Origin: CAUZEO01 sp963578625
GTDB taxonomy: Bacteria; Verrucomicrobiota; Kiritimatiellia; SLOV01
Direction: 5' to 3'
Length of the DNA stretch: 12,301 nucleotides
NCBI GenBank assembly: GCA_963578625.1
Contig: CAUZEO010000146.1
Coordinates: forward strand, 1-12,301
In this document: piece after piece, positions 6,462 through 12,301 of the stretch
How the letters are laid out: every line of letters starts with the position of its first letter
Numbering within the stretch: the stretch's first letter is position 1
Notes under the pieces: model-generated
The model's database searches: none
Told to the model about the DNA's origin: nothing
The model's input: only the letters and a program-made list of their open reading frames with translations
Made by a program: the position numbers and the translations under genes

Positions 6462-6811
6462 AGGAGCGCTTCCTTCCACTGTTCTTCCTTGAATCCGACC
6501 AGCCCGAAATCCTCGCCGATTAAAAATGGCCGTTTCACGAGGTTGCCGTGGGTGGCAAGAAGATTGATTTTCTGAGCCGTGGTCAGCGTTCGCATCCGGT
6601 CGGAGAGACCGAGATTCCGGTAGGTGCCTCCGCTGGAATTGAAGAGCTTCTTCAGATCACTTCCGAGGTACTCGGCCATGCGCCGAAGCTCCGTTCTTGA
6701 GGGCGGCTTTTCCCGAATTGATACGGCAGCAAAGTCAATTCCGTTCCCCTCCAGAAACGACTTCGCCTCCCGGCAGGTCGAACATCCGTCGTACATGTAA
6801 AATTTCAACAT
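6458..6811 (-). CDS. ArsC/Spx-family thioredoxin-fold protein
   Basis: This is a 117-residue member of the ArsC/Spx/YffB superfamily, small thioredoxin-fold proteins that include glutaredoxin-dependent arsenate reductases and the redox-sensing transcription regulators Spx and MgsR. The N-terminal CXXC (Cys10 and Cys13 in YDGCSTCREAK) is of the Spx/YffB kind rather than the single catalytic Cys of classical ArsC. TYRNLGLSDR (63-72), LLATHGNLVKRPFLIG (84-99) with the Arg94-Pro95 motif, and GFKEEQW near the end are all family features. The frame is open to 6901, but that extension is translated repeat. ATG 6811 begins the conserved fold and has GGAG 8 nt upstream. The gene is the first of a pair with the globin. 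The gene name is left blank because arsenate reductase and redox-regulator roles cannot be told apart here. Confidence 0.86.
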   Translation of the reverse strand: MLKFYMYDGCSTCREAKSFLEGNGIDFAAVSIREKPPSRTELRRMAEYLGSDLKKLFNSSGGTYRNLGLSDRMRTLTTAQKINLLATHGNLVKRPFLIGEDFGLVGFKEEQWKEALL

Positions 6812-6845
6812 CGCTTTTCTCCGCACAGAAAATTGGTGTTCGGTT

Positions 6846-6886
6846 CTCGGTTCTCGGTTCTCGGTGTTCACAGTTGACTGAGTTGT
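6846..6886 (-). repeat. Left arm of 41-bp inverted repeat, in the leader of the ArsC/Spx-like gene
   Basis: Read on the - strand, this arm is identical to 7060-7100 in about 37 of 41 positions. Its best-conserved part is ACAACTCAGTCAACTGTGAA, followed by repeated CCGAGAA units. It ends 34 nt before the ATG of the ArsC/Spx-like gene and lies in sense orientation to it. The inner 20 bases are a perfect match to the right arm. Confidence 0.8.
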
Positions 6887-7059
6887 GCTCGATCTGGCCA
6901 CCGGTGGCGCAACACCATCTGATTTTCAAAGATGAGAGCCCCTGTTACGTGAACTTTGTCGAAAACAGGCTCGCCGAAGCTCGCGACGAAGGCAATCTAC
7001 AAGGTTCTCTCAAACAAGAACATGCCGGCAGACAGTGCGTTTCATCCTTGTTTCTAAGT

Positions 7060-7100
7060 ACAACTCAGTCAACTGTGAAAACCGAGAACTGAAAACCGAG
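7060..7100 (+). repeat. Right arm of 41-bp inverted repeat, in the leader of the epimerase-like gene
   Basis: This arm begins ACAACTCAGTCAACTGTGAA and continues into ACCGAGAACTGAAAACCGAG. It is the inverted partner of 6846-6886 across a 173-nt spacer. It ends 40 nt before the GTG start of the epimerase-like gene and is in sense orientation to it, so both divergent genes carry the same element at nearly the same distance from their starts. It may equally be one of a family of GAGAACCGAGAAC-type dispersed repeats. Confidence 0.8.
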
Positions 7101-7140
7101 ACCCACGGCCGTTGGCCGCACTAACAACAAGATTCTCACC

Positions 7141-8034
7141 GTGAAACTTCTCCTCACAGGTTCCGGAGGCCTCATAGGCTCCGCGGTAAGCGAAAAACTG
7201 CACGGCCGGGGGCATGAGCTTCTGAAACTGGTCCGTCGAAAGTCGACGGACGAATCCGAACTGACCTGGGACCCCAATCACGCCGGGGACCTTCGAGATC
7301 CAAGACTGAATGGCCTCGCGGGAGTCATTCACCTGGCCGGTGAACCCATTGCCGGGATCTGGTCTGCCGCAAAAAAGCGGCGAATTCATGAAAGCCGGGT
7401 CCGGGGGAGCGCTCTACTAGCCCGGAGCCTGGCGAAACTGGAACAGCCCCCGGCCCGACTGATCATCGCTTCCGGAATCGGCTTTTACGGCGACACCGGT
7501 GAGAGGAAAGTTGACGAAAGCGAACCGAACGGGGAAGGGTTCCTCGCCGGCGTCTGTCGTGATTGGGAAGCCGCCTCCGGACCGGCGCGCGACGCGGGGA
7601 TCCGGGTAGCGATTGCCCGGTTCGGCATTGTACTCAGCGGCGGCGGCGGGGCGCTCACCGCGATGCTACCCCCCTTTCGCTTCGGCCTGGGCGGTATCGC
7701 CGGAAGTGGCAGGCAATACATGAGTTGGATTTCCCTCGAAGACGCCGCTCGCGCGGTAATTCATCTGCTCGAATCGGAATCCATCCGCGGTCCGGTAAAT
7801 ATCGTCGCCCCCTGTCCGGTAACGAACGCGAAATTCACGCTCGCCCTCGGACGGGAACTGGGCCGTCCCACAATTCTGCCGGCTCCTGCATTTCTGCTTC
7901 GGCGGCTTCCCGGCGGCATGGCGGATGAAACCATCCTGTCCAGCTCCCGCGCAGTGCCCGGGGTTCTACAGGGTACCGGGTTTGAGTTCGAGCACCCCAC
8001 GGTAGAAGAAGGACTTCGCAACGCTTTAAAGTAG
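7141..8034 (+). CDS. TIGR01777 family epimerase-like protein (atypical SDR)
   Basis: This is a 297-residue NAD(P)-binding Rossmann protein of the TIGR01777 / E. coli YfcH family, related to NAD-dependent epimerases. The substrate is unknown. The dinucleotide-binding motif is TGSGGLIGSAV at residues 6-16 (GXXGXXG). Other family features are VIHLAGEPIAG (62-72), RVRGSALLARSL (86-97), the active-site region IIASGIGFYGDTGER (108-122) with Ser111 and Tyr117, RFGIVLSGGGGAL, and YMSWISLEDAARAV. The C-terminal part with LSSSRAVPGVLQGTGFEF is also typical. The start is GTG 7141; it places the Rossmann motif at the normal distance from the N-terminus. The ribosome binding site is weak. Its last 9 nt overlap the end of the convergent phosphodiesterase gene. 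Confidence 0.9.
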   Translation: MKLLLTGSGGLIGSAVSEKLHGRGHELLKLVRRKSTDESELTWDPNHAGDLRDPRLNGLAGVIHLAGEPIAGIWSAAKKRRIHESRVRGSALLARSLAKLEQPPARLIIASGIGFYGDTGERKVDESEPNGEGFLAGVCRDWEAASGPARDAGIRVAIARFGIVLSGGGGALTAMLPPFRFGLGGIAGSGRQYMSWISLEDAARAVIHLLESESIRGPVNIVAPCPVTNAKFTLALGRELGRPTILPAPAFLLRRLPGGMADETILSSSRAVPGVLQGTGFEFEHPTVEEGLRNALK

Positions 8035-8823
8035 TCGATTCGCCTCAATCACGCGGCCGGGAAAATCTGAAATGATTCCGTCGACATCGCAATCGCAGGC
8101 TTTTCGAATTTGCTGATCTTCATTGCAGGTAAAGGTGAACACGCGCAGGCCGGCAGCGTGGAGGGTCCGAACTACATTCGGCTCAAGATGTTGAATATCA
8201 AAATCGACCGCCTGGAATTCACGAATCTCTTCAATCCATGAGTCGAATCGATCGCGCGGTGGTTCGTTGATGTTGAGCATGCACGGAACATGTGGCAGAT
8301 GTTCCTTACTCTTCCGAAGCAGCGATGGAGCAAAGGAGAGAATCACGCTGCGGTGCAAGCCGTCCGAATCTCGGAGCGCATTCGCCACACTACGCACCAG
8401 CGCGTGCTCCTGCTCCGTACCGCAATCCGGATCATAACTCTTCAACTCCACCAGAAGCACAACCTCCGGACATTCGGCCAGCACCTGGCTCAGCGAGGGA
8501 ATTCGTTCCTCTGAGAAAGACGGGTCGAACCAGCTTCCGGCGTCAATGCCGGACAAGGCCGTCCAGTCCAGATCGCGAACCGCGATCTCATCGCCGCAAA
8601 CGCGCTCCAAGGTTTCATCGTGAATCACAACGGGAACTTCATCCCGGCTCAGCTGCACGTCGAATTCGATTGCGTGAACCCCGTCAAATTGTTCCGCGGC
8701 GCGAAACCCCGACAACGTATTCTCGGGAAATGCGGATGAGAGTCCTCTGTGCGCGATTACGCGGCGCGCAATCGCCGGGTCCAGGAATGAGATCCCGCGC
8801 TGCAGGTTGCTTTCAGTGTTCAT
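8026..8823 (-). CDS. Glycerophosphodiester phosphodiesterase family protein
   Basis: This 265-residue protein belongs to the GDPD family, TIM-barrel enzymes that hydrolyse glycerophosphodiesters to glycerol-3-phosphate and an alcohol. Active-site motifs are IAHRGLSSAFPENTLSGF (23-40; His25, Arg26, Glu34, Asn35), IEFDVQLSRDEVPVVIHDE (52-70; Glu53, Asp55, His68, Asp69) and VLLVELKSYDPD with the conserved Glu and Lys. The C-terminal region with FTCNEDQQIRKACDCDVDGI SDFPG-like sequence (in two parts, FTCN and GIISDFPGR) fits the barrel end. There is no signal peptide, so it is probably cytoplasmic, like E. coli UgpQ. The frame is open to 8973, but that extension runs into the neighbouring promoter and kinase gene; ATG 8823 gives the normal N-terminus. 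It is divergent from the hybrid kinase. Confidence 0.92.
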   Translation of the reverse strand: MNTESNLQRGISFLDPAIARRVIAHRGLSSAFPENTLSGFRAAEQFDGVHAIEFDVQLSRDEVPVVIHDETLERVCGDEIAVRDLDWTALSGIDAGSWFDPSFSEERIPSLSQVLAECPEVVLLVELKSYDPDCGTEQEHALVRSVANALRDSDGLHRSVILSFAPSLLRKSKEHLPHVPCMLNINEPPRDRFDSWIEEIREFQAVDFDIQHLEPNVVRTLHAAGLRVFTFTCNEDQQIRKACDCDVDGIISDFPGRVIEANRLL

Positions 8824-8878
8824 CGATATTGGGTATAATTCAGATGAGTGAGGGGAAACTAAAAAAATGTCTCCTAAT

Positions 8879-8906
8879 ATGACTTTCGAAAAGGTTGTGC
8901 TATAGT
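8879..8906 (+). promoter_or_regulatory. Possible sigma-70-type promoter for the hybrid kinase
   Basis: ATGACT (8879-8884, 4 of 6 to TTGACA) and TATAGT (8901-8906, 5 of 6 to TATAAT) are 16 bp apart. The -10 box is preceded by TGC, the extended -10 form. It would start transcription about 15-20 nt before the kinase start, leaving a short leader with GGAAGGG at 8922-8928. Consensus matching in an uncharacterised phylum is weak evidence. Confidence 0.35.
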
Positions 8907-8930
8907 TAGCTGACAGCGATCGGAAGGGCG

Positions 8931-10865
8931 ATGATGACCGACGATAACACAAAGGCGCAAAAGGATCGATCAAAGTCGTGGCAGGTTGAGGTAGCGGTCC
9001 TGGAATCCGTGTTCGACAACATGAACGAGGGCGTTGTCATCACAGACACGGATGGAAACTTCAGGTTCGTGAATCCCGCGGGTCGAAAAATCGCGGGAAT
9101 CAGCGAAGGCAATCCGGAAGCAACCGAATGGCAGTCGGAGTACGGGATTTTCAAAACAGATCGAACGACCCCGATCGCGACTGAAGATCTGCCATTGTAC
9201 CGTGCGATGAGTTCCGGCACGGCGTCTCGCAGGGACATTTTCATGCGAACAACTCTTCTGCCTGAAGGTGCATTCCTGAGCGTTGCGGCCAGTCCCCTGA
9301 GCAATGCGGACGGCGTCTTGATCGGGGGCATTGCCGTTTTTCATGACATTACCGAGAGGACGAATATTGAGCAGACCGTTCGCGAATCAGAACAGCTTCT
9401 CCGGATCCTGGTGAACAACTCCCCGGACATCATTTTGCTTACGGATCCCGACGGGATCATTCGTTTCACCAACACCTCGCTGCCGGGAATCAATATTCTG
9501 GCGATTCTCGGCACCCACCTCGCAGAATACCTGCCGGCCACCGTGGTCGAACGGTATTTGAACGAGTTTCAGTCCGTCGTCGATTCGGGTATGGCCGGTG
9601 ACATTGAAATCGAGTCGCTTGATGGTAAAACCTGGTTCTGCCGGACAATCCCGATCCAGCACAACGGGAAAACCCATCGAGTGATGATCATTGCTGCCGA
9701 TGTGACCACGAAACGCCGTCACCAGGAGGAGCAGGATCGGGCCAACCGAATGGAGGCAATGGTTCGCGTCGCCAGTCAGATTGCGCATGACTTCAACAAC
9801 CTGCTCTCTCCACTGGTCGCCTATCCAAGCCTGATTCGAAACGCCCTCCCCGATGACAGCCCCGCGCACGAGATGCTGGATGATATAGAATACACGGCGG
9901 GCAAGATTGCCGAGACGAATCGCGATCTCCTCACGCTGGGCCAGGCAGGGCATTTCGAATCCAGGCCCATTTCGCTAAACGACCTCGTACGGAAAGCGGT
10001 GTCGGCTAAGACGTTTAGCAACGATGTGCAGTTGGAGACGAGATTCGCATCGGACCTGCCGCTTATTCTTGGGTCTGAAGCCCAACTGGTGCGCGTGGTT
10101 GTAAACCTGGTGGTGAATGCGCAGAACGCACTGAATGGCAGCGGAACTATTTTTGTCGGCACGCATTTGGACGAATCTCCAGCACCGCCCGAAAACGCCC
10201 GACGTTTCGTCCCCGGCCCGCATGTATGCGTGACGGTAACCGATACGGGTCGCGGAATTCCCACTTCGAGAATTCACCAGGTATTCGAGCCTTTTTTCAG
10301 CATGAACGGGTCCGACGGGCATCTGGGCAGCGGGCTTGGTTTGAGTGTTGTTCAATCCGGGGTGGAGGACCACGGCGGGTTCATCGAGCTGAAAAGTGAA
10401 CTGGGAAAGGGCACCACTTTCCGCCTCTTTTTCCCCACCTCAGACGTGCAGGAGGTGGAGTCGGCCGCCGCGGCAACTGAAGGCGGGAACGAGCTGGTAC
10501 TGGTGGCGGATGACGACCCGATTCAGCGGCGGGTCATTGAGCATCTTCTCAGACGTCTGGGATACAAAGTCACGATCGTGGACAGTGGCGAGTCGGCCGT
10601 AGCGCATTCGCGGGAAACGGAGTACGACCTCGTGGTTCTGGATATGGCTATGAAAGGGATTGACGGAGCGGAAGCACATCGGAAAATCCGGGAAATCTAT
10701 CCGGACCAGAGTGTCCTCATTGTCTCCGGGTATGCGAAAACGGACCGCGTCGAGCAGGTGTTGAAAGATGAAAGCACCGCTTTCATCTCAAAACCGGTAA
10801 GCCCGGCAACGCTGGCCGCCGCGGTGCGCAACGTACTCGACAACAGGCCTGCGGCAACCCGGTAA
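8931..10865 (+). CDS. Soluble hybrid sensor histidine kinase, PAS-PAS-HisKA-HATPase-receiver
   Basis: This 644-residue hybrid kinase has no membrane segment and probably senses a cytoplasmic signal. Domains in order: PAS at about 21-145 (MNEGVVITDTDGNFRFVNPA), PAS at 152-262 (DIILLTDPDGIIRFTN), HisKA at 275-340 with the H-box ASQIAHDFNNLLSPL (His286), the ATPase at 380-503 with N-box VVNLVVNAQNAL (Asn396), VTDTGRGIP and GHLGSGLGLSVV, then a receiver at 521-637. The receiver has the acidic cluster Asp527-529, phospho-acceptor Asp571 in VVLDMAM, Ser599 in VSGYA and Lys621 in ISKP, so all key residues are present. There is no DNA-binding or other output domain and no response regulator or phosphotransfer gene nearby. 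ATG 8931 is followed directly by ATG 8934; GGAAGG is better spaced for the second. The ligand is not predictable. Confidence 0.93.
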   Translation: MMTDDNTKAQKDRSKSWQVEVAVLESVFDNMNEGVVITDTDGNFRFVNPAGRKIAGISEGNPEATEWQSEYGIFKTDRTTPIATEDLPLYRAMSSGTASRRDIFMRTTLLPEGAFLSVAASPLSNADGVLIGGIAVFHDITERTNIEQTVRESEQLLRILVNNSPDIILLTDPDGIIRFTNTSLPGINILAILGTHLAEYLPATVVERYLNEFQSVVDSGMAGDIEIESLDGKTWFCRTIPIQHNGKTHRVMIIAADVTTKRRHQEEQDRANRMEAMVRVASQIAHDFNNLLSPLVAYPSLIRNALPDDSPAHEMLDDIEYTAGKIAETNRDLLTLGQAGHFESRPISLNDLVRKAVSAKTFSNDVQLETRFASDLPLILGSEAQLVRVVVNLVVNAQNALNGSGTIFVGTHLDESPAPPENARRFVPGPHVCVTVTDTGRGIPTSRIHQVFEPFFSMNGSDGHLGSGLGLSVVQSGVEDHGGFIELKSELGKGTTFRLFFPTSDVQEVESAAAATEGGNELVLVADDDPIQRRVIEHLLRRLGYKVTIVDSGESAVAHSRETEYDLVVLDMAMKGIDGAEAHRKIREIYPDQSVLIVSGYAKTDRVEQVLKDESTAFISKPVSPATLAAAVRNVLDNRPAATR

Positions 10866-10896
10866 GAATTTTGGATTTCGAATTGAGCGGATTCCC

Positions 10897-10935
10897 AAGT
10901 AGCGGAAGCCGCCTGGACTTCCGGTCGGCGACGGA
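10897..10935 (+). repeat. 39-bp double-hairpin repeat, copy 2
   Basis: Second copy of the element at 4362-4400, same orientation, five differences by eye. CGGAAG (10903-10908) still pairs with CTTCCG (10918-10923), but the next two pairs are lost. The alternative CGCC/GGCG stem remains possible. It begins 31 nt after the kinase stop, a 3' position similar to that of copy 1 relative to moeA. Confidence 0.75.
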
Positions 10936-10948
10936 ATAGCCCTACCTG

Positions 10949-10982
10949 AAAACACTACGCAGCGTGCTATATAGTGTTTTTT
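10949..10982 (+). terminator. Likely (bidirectional) rho-independent terminator after the hybrid kinase
   Basis: AAAACACTA (10949-10957) is a perfect inverted repeat of TAGTGTTTT (10972-10980), with a 14-nt loop and two further T residues. It lies 83 nt after the kinase stop. Because the arms begin and end in A and T runs, the structure would also work for the convergent antiporter transcript. The stem is AT-rich and the loop is long, which lowers confidence. Confidence 0.5.
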
Positions 10983-11038
10983 GAATTCAAAATTGCTTCC
11001 GCGTGCTTCGTGGACGACTCTCCGTCAAAACAAATGGG

Positions 11039-11084
11039 TGCGGACTTCAGTCCGCAACGCCTAAACGCGGAATGAATTCCGCGT
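11039..11084. repeat. Two adjacent perfect hairpins
   Basis: TGCGGAC (11039-11045) pairs with GTCCGCA (11050-11056) over a TTCA loop. ACGCGGAAT (11065-11073) pairs perfectly with ATTCCGCGT (11076-11084) around a GA dinucleotide. They are 8 nt apart and share the GCGGA word. Neither has a T-run. From memory this GCGGACTTCAGTCCGC-type pair is a dispersed intergenic repeat in Verrucomicrobiota-like genomes; that identity is inferred. Confidence 0.65.
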
Positions 11085-11293
11085 GACCGACAGCGCAGTG
11101 GCCTCCGCGGCAGATACAGCGCATTTTCTGCTGCAACTTGATGAATCCTCCGGCATCAACCCCTTTTGTCGTGATTTTAAACGAGGTTCCGTTCCAAACT
11201 CGATTGCGATTAGGATTACGACAAAGAACTCGAAACGCGAAATGATAAACGATATACGGATTTTTTTTGTGCTGCAGGGGACATCTTCCCCAC

Positions 11294-12259
11294 TCAGATA
11301 CCGCCCCCCCTGTACTGAAACAGGTACAGCAGATACCCTGCATAAATTGCCAGCATCAGGATCCCTTCCCATCGCTTCAACTGGCGATCGCTCTTCATCA
11401 GGGGGAAAACGATAAATGCGACCAGGAGCATGACTCCGAGATCCACTTTGGATATCCCGGTAACGGGAATCGGAGAGGCCACGGCCGCCGCACCGGTCAC
11501 CGACAGAATGTTGAAAATATTTGAGCCGATCACGTTGCCGACGGCGATGTCCCCCTTTCCCTTCAGCGCGGCGGAAATTGAGGTCGCGTGTTCAGGAAGG
11601 CTGCCGCCAATTGCGACGACGGTGAGCCCGATAACCGCCTGGGTGACGCCCCACGCCTCCGCCAGAACGACAGCGCCCTTGAGAATCCAATTGGATCCAA
11701 GAATCAGCAGCCCGGGGCCGGCAACGATGAAAGTGAGGGTGGCAGGTAGCCGCATTTTTTGCGCGATTTCCACTTCGTCATCATAGTGCTTGATCCCCTC
11801 CGAATCTTTCTCGCGCCTGGCCAGCGCGATGGTAACCATGCAGTAGACCAGAATGCCCGCCAGGAGAAGGGCACCGTGGAGCCGGGTAAGCGTGCTCAAC
11901 ATGAACAGGGCGGCGCCGATCAAAGTGACCCCGATCATGATGGGCAGGTCGAAGCGCAGGACTTGCAGGTGAATCGTGATCGGCCGGACCAGCGCTGCGG
12001 ACCCCAGGATGAGCACGATGTTGCAGATGTTGGATCCGATGACGGTTCCCAATGCGATCTCGCCCTGCCCGGAGAGCGAGGCCTTGACCGCGACGACCAG
12101 TTCGGGACTGCTGGTTCCGAAGGCAACGACGGTGAGACCGACTACCAGCGGGGAAATGCCATTCCGAAGCGCCAGGGCCGAAGCGCCCCGCACCAGCAAC
12201 TCGGCGCCGACTACCAGTACGATGAATCCGACCAAAATCGTGATAATTGCAGCAGTCAT
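11294..12259 (-). CDS. Na+/Ca2+-exchanger family cation antiporter (YrbG-like)
   Basis: This is a 321-residue inner-membrane protein of the Ca2+/cation antiporter superfamily, closest in layout to E. coli YrbG, exchanging Na+ (or H+) for Ca2+. It has about ten hydrophobic helices in two inverted halves. The first alpha-repeat is GLTVVAFGTSSPELVVAVKA (41-60) followed by GTVIGSNICN (71-80). The second is GLTVVAIGGSLPEHATSISA (211-230) followed by GNVIGSNIFN (241-250). The ion-binding Glu53 and Glu223 are present. The usual GTS of the second repeat is GGS and the residue after Glu223 is His, which is unusual. A charged loop (148-170) separates the halves. The start may be ATG 12259 or GTG 12271, four codons earlier; ATG gives a normal N-terminus. 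The gene faces the hybrid kinase convergently. Confidence 0.92.
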   Translation of the reverse strand: MTAAIITILVGFIVLVVGAELLVRGASALALRNGISPLVVGLTVVAFGTSSPELVVAVKASLSGQGEIALGTVIGSNICNIVLILGSAALVRPITIHLQVLRFDLPIMIGVTLIGAALFMLSTLTRLHGALLLAGILVYCMVTIALARREKDSEGIKHYDDEVEIAQKMRLPATLTFIVAGPGLLILGSNWILKGAVVLAEAWGVTQAVIGLTVVAIGGSLPEHATSISAALKGKGDIAVGNVIGSNIFNILSVTGAAAVASPIPVTGISKVDLGVMLLVAFIVFPLMKSDRQLKRWEGILMLAIYAGYLLYLFQYRGGGI

Positions 12260-12301
12260 TTCAATGGGCACTGATCGTCGGCCATGTTCGGCGCCTGGGC
12301 A

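Larger units (their letters stand above)
6812..7140. other. Divergent intergenic spacer with inverted repeat
   Basis: These 329 bases separate the divergent ArsC/Spx-like and epimerase-like genes and must hold both promoters. The spacer contains three tandem CGGTTCT units (6841-6861), the 41-bp inverted repeat arms listed separately, and a perfect 12-bp palindrome GCCACCGGTGGC (6897-6908) just inside the left arm. A small CGGCC-GTT-GGCCG hairpin (7106-7118) lies just outside the right arm. The 173 bases between the arms show no open frame of interest and no tRNA-like fold. I could not pick convincing -10/-35 boxes for either gene. Confidence 0.6.
10866..11293. other. Gene-free spacer between convergent kinase and antiporter genes
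   Basis: No gene is supported in these 428 bases; the short open frames are antisense or unrelated to any family I know. From left to right it holds the 39-bp double-hairpin element (10897-10935), a likely terminator (10949-10982), a palindromic TTGAATTCAA (10981-10990) and two perfect hairpins (11039-11084). The last 200 bases, 11085-11293, show no further structure that I can make out. Confidence 0.6.

Noticed and set aside
5911..6575. Long + strand frames (125 and 196 residues) opposite the globin gene
   Set aside because: They are antisense shadows of the globin and ArsC/Spx-like genes; the - strand products have clear conserved motifs.
6887..7059. Possible tRNA or small RNA gene between the inverted repeat arms
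   Set aside because: No cloverleaf-compatible pairing or conserved T-arm sequence could be found; only a 12-bp palindrome at 6897-6908 stands out.
8834..8839. Perfect TATAAT box on the + strand upstream of the kinase
   Set aside because: No acceptable -35 box lies 16-18 bp upstream, and it would give a longer leader than the extended -10 candidate at 8901; it may be chance in an AT-rich divergent spacer.
11047..11415. Open frames of about 100 residues before and across the antiporter 3' end
   Set aside because: They cross hairpin repeats and overlap the antiporter gene out of frame, with no domain signal or good ribosome binding site.

Overview
This is a chromosomal window from a Gram-negative-type bacterium with moderately high GC and ordinary housekeeping or metabolic content. 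There is no phage, plasmid, insertion-sequence or CRISPR signature. A bacterial lipase-maturation-factor homologue, plus many short dispersed hairpin repeats between genes, suggests a Verrucomicrobiota, Planctomycetota or Acidobacteriota-like lineage. That placement is an inference from general knowledge and has low confidence.

Layout. The window opens inside a lipase maturation factor (LMF1-like) membrane protein gene whose 5' end is missing. A small FxsA-family membrane protein follows. A repeat-bearing spacer (1825-2120) then leads into a molybdenum cofactor (Moco) block on the + strand: moaA and moeA (ATGA overlap), a 370-nt gene-free, repeat-bearing spacer, and then tightly packed moaC, moaD and moaE. 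Together these encode cyclic pyranopterin monophosphate synthesis (MoaA, MoaC), the two subunits of molybdopterin synthase (MoaD, MoaE) and molybdate insertion (MoeA). The adenylylating steps (MogA/MoaB-type, MoeB) and any nucleotide-attaching MobA are not in the window. A hairpin cluster and a likely terminator follow moaE.

On the - strand an ArsC/Spx-like thioredoxin-fold protein and a group II-like truncated haemoglobin form a two-gene, translationally coupled unit. It is divergent from a TIGR01777-type NAD(P)-binding epimerase-like gene. The divergent spacer carries a 41-bp inverted repeat, so each gene has the same element, in sense orientation, 34-40 nt before its start codon. The epimerase gene overlaps tail-to-tail by 9 nt with a glycerophosphodiester phosphodiesterase gene. 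That gene is divergent from a soluble PAS-PAS-histidine kinase-receiver hybrid sensor kinase. After the kinase comes a gene-free stretch with four hairpins (one a likely terminator), and a convergent Na+/Ca2+-exchanger-type cation antiporter closes the window.

The proteins belong to known families. The less explained material lies in the intergenic structures: a 39-bp double-hairpin element that occurs twice, each time just downstream of a + strand gene; the paired leader element between the divergent genes; and clusters of short perfect hairpins. The TTGA-coupled globin/Spx-like pair and an altered second alpha-repeat motif in the antiporter also deserve a second look.
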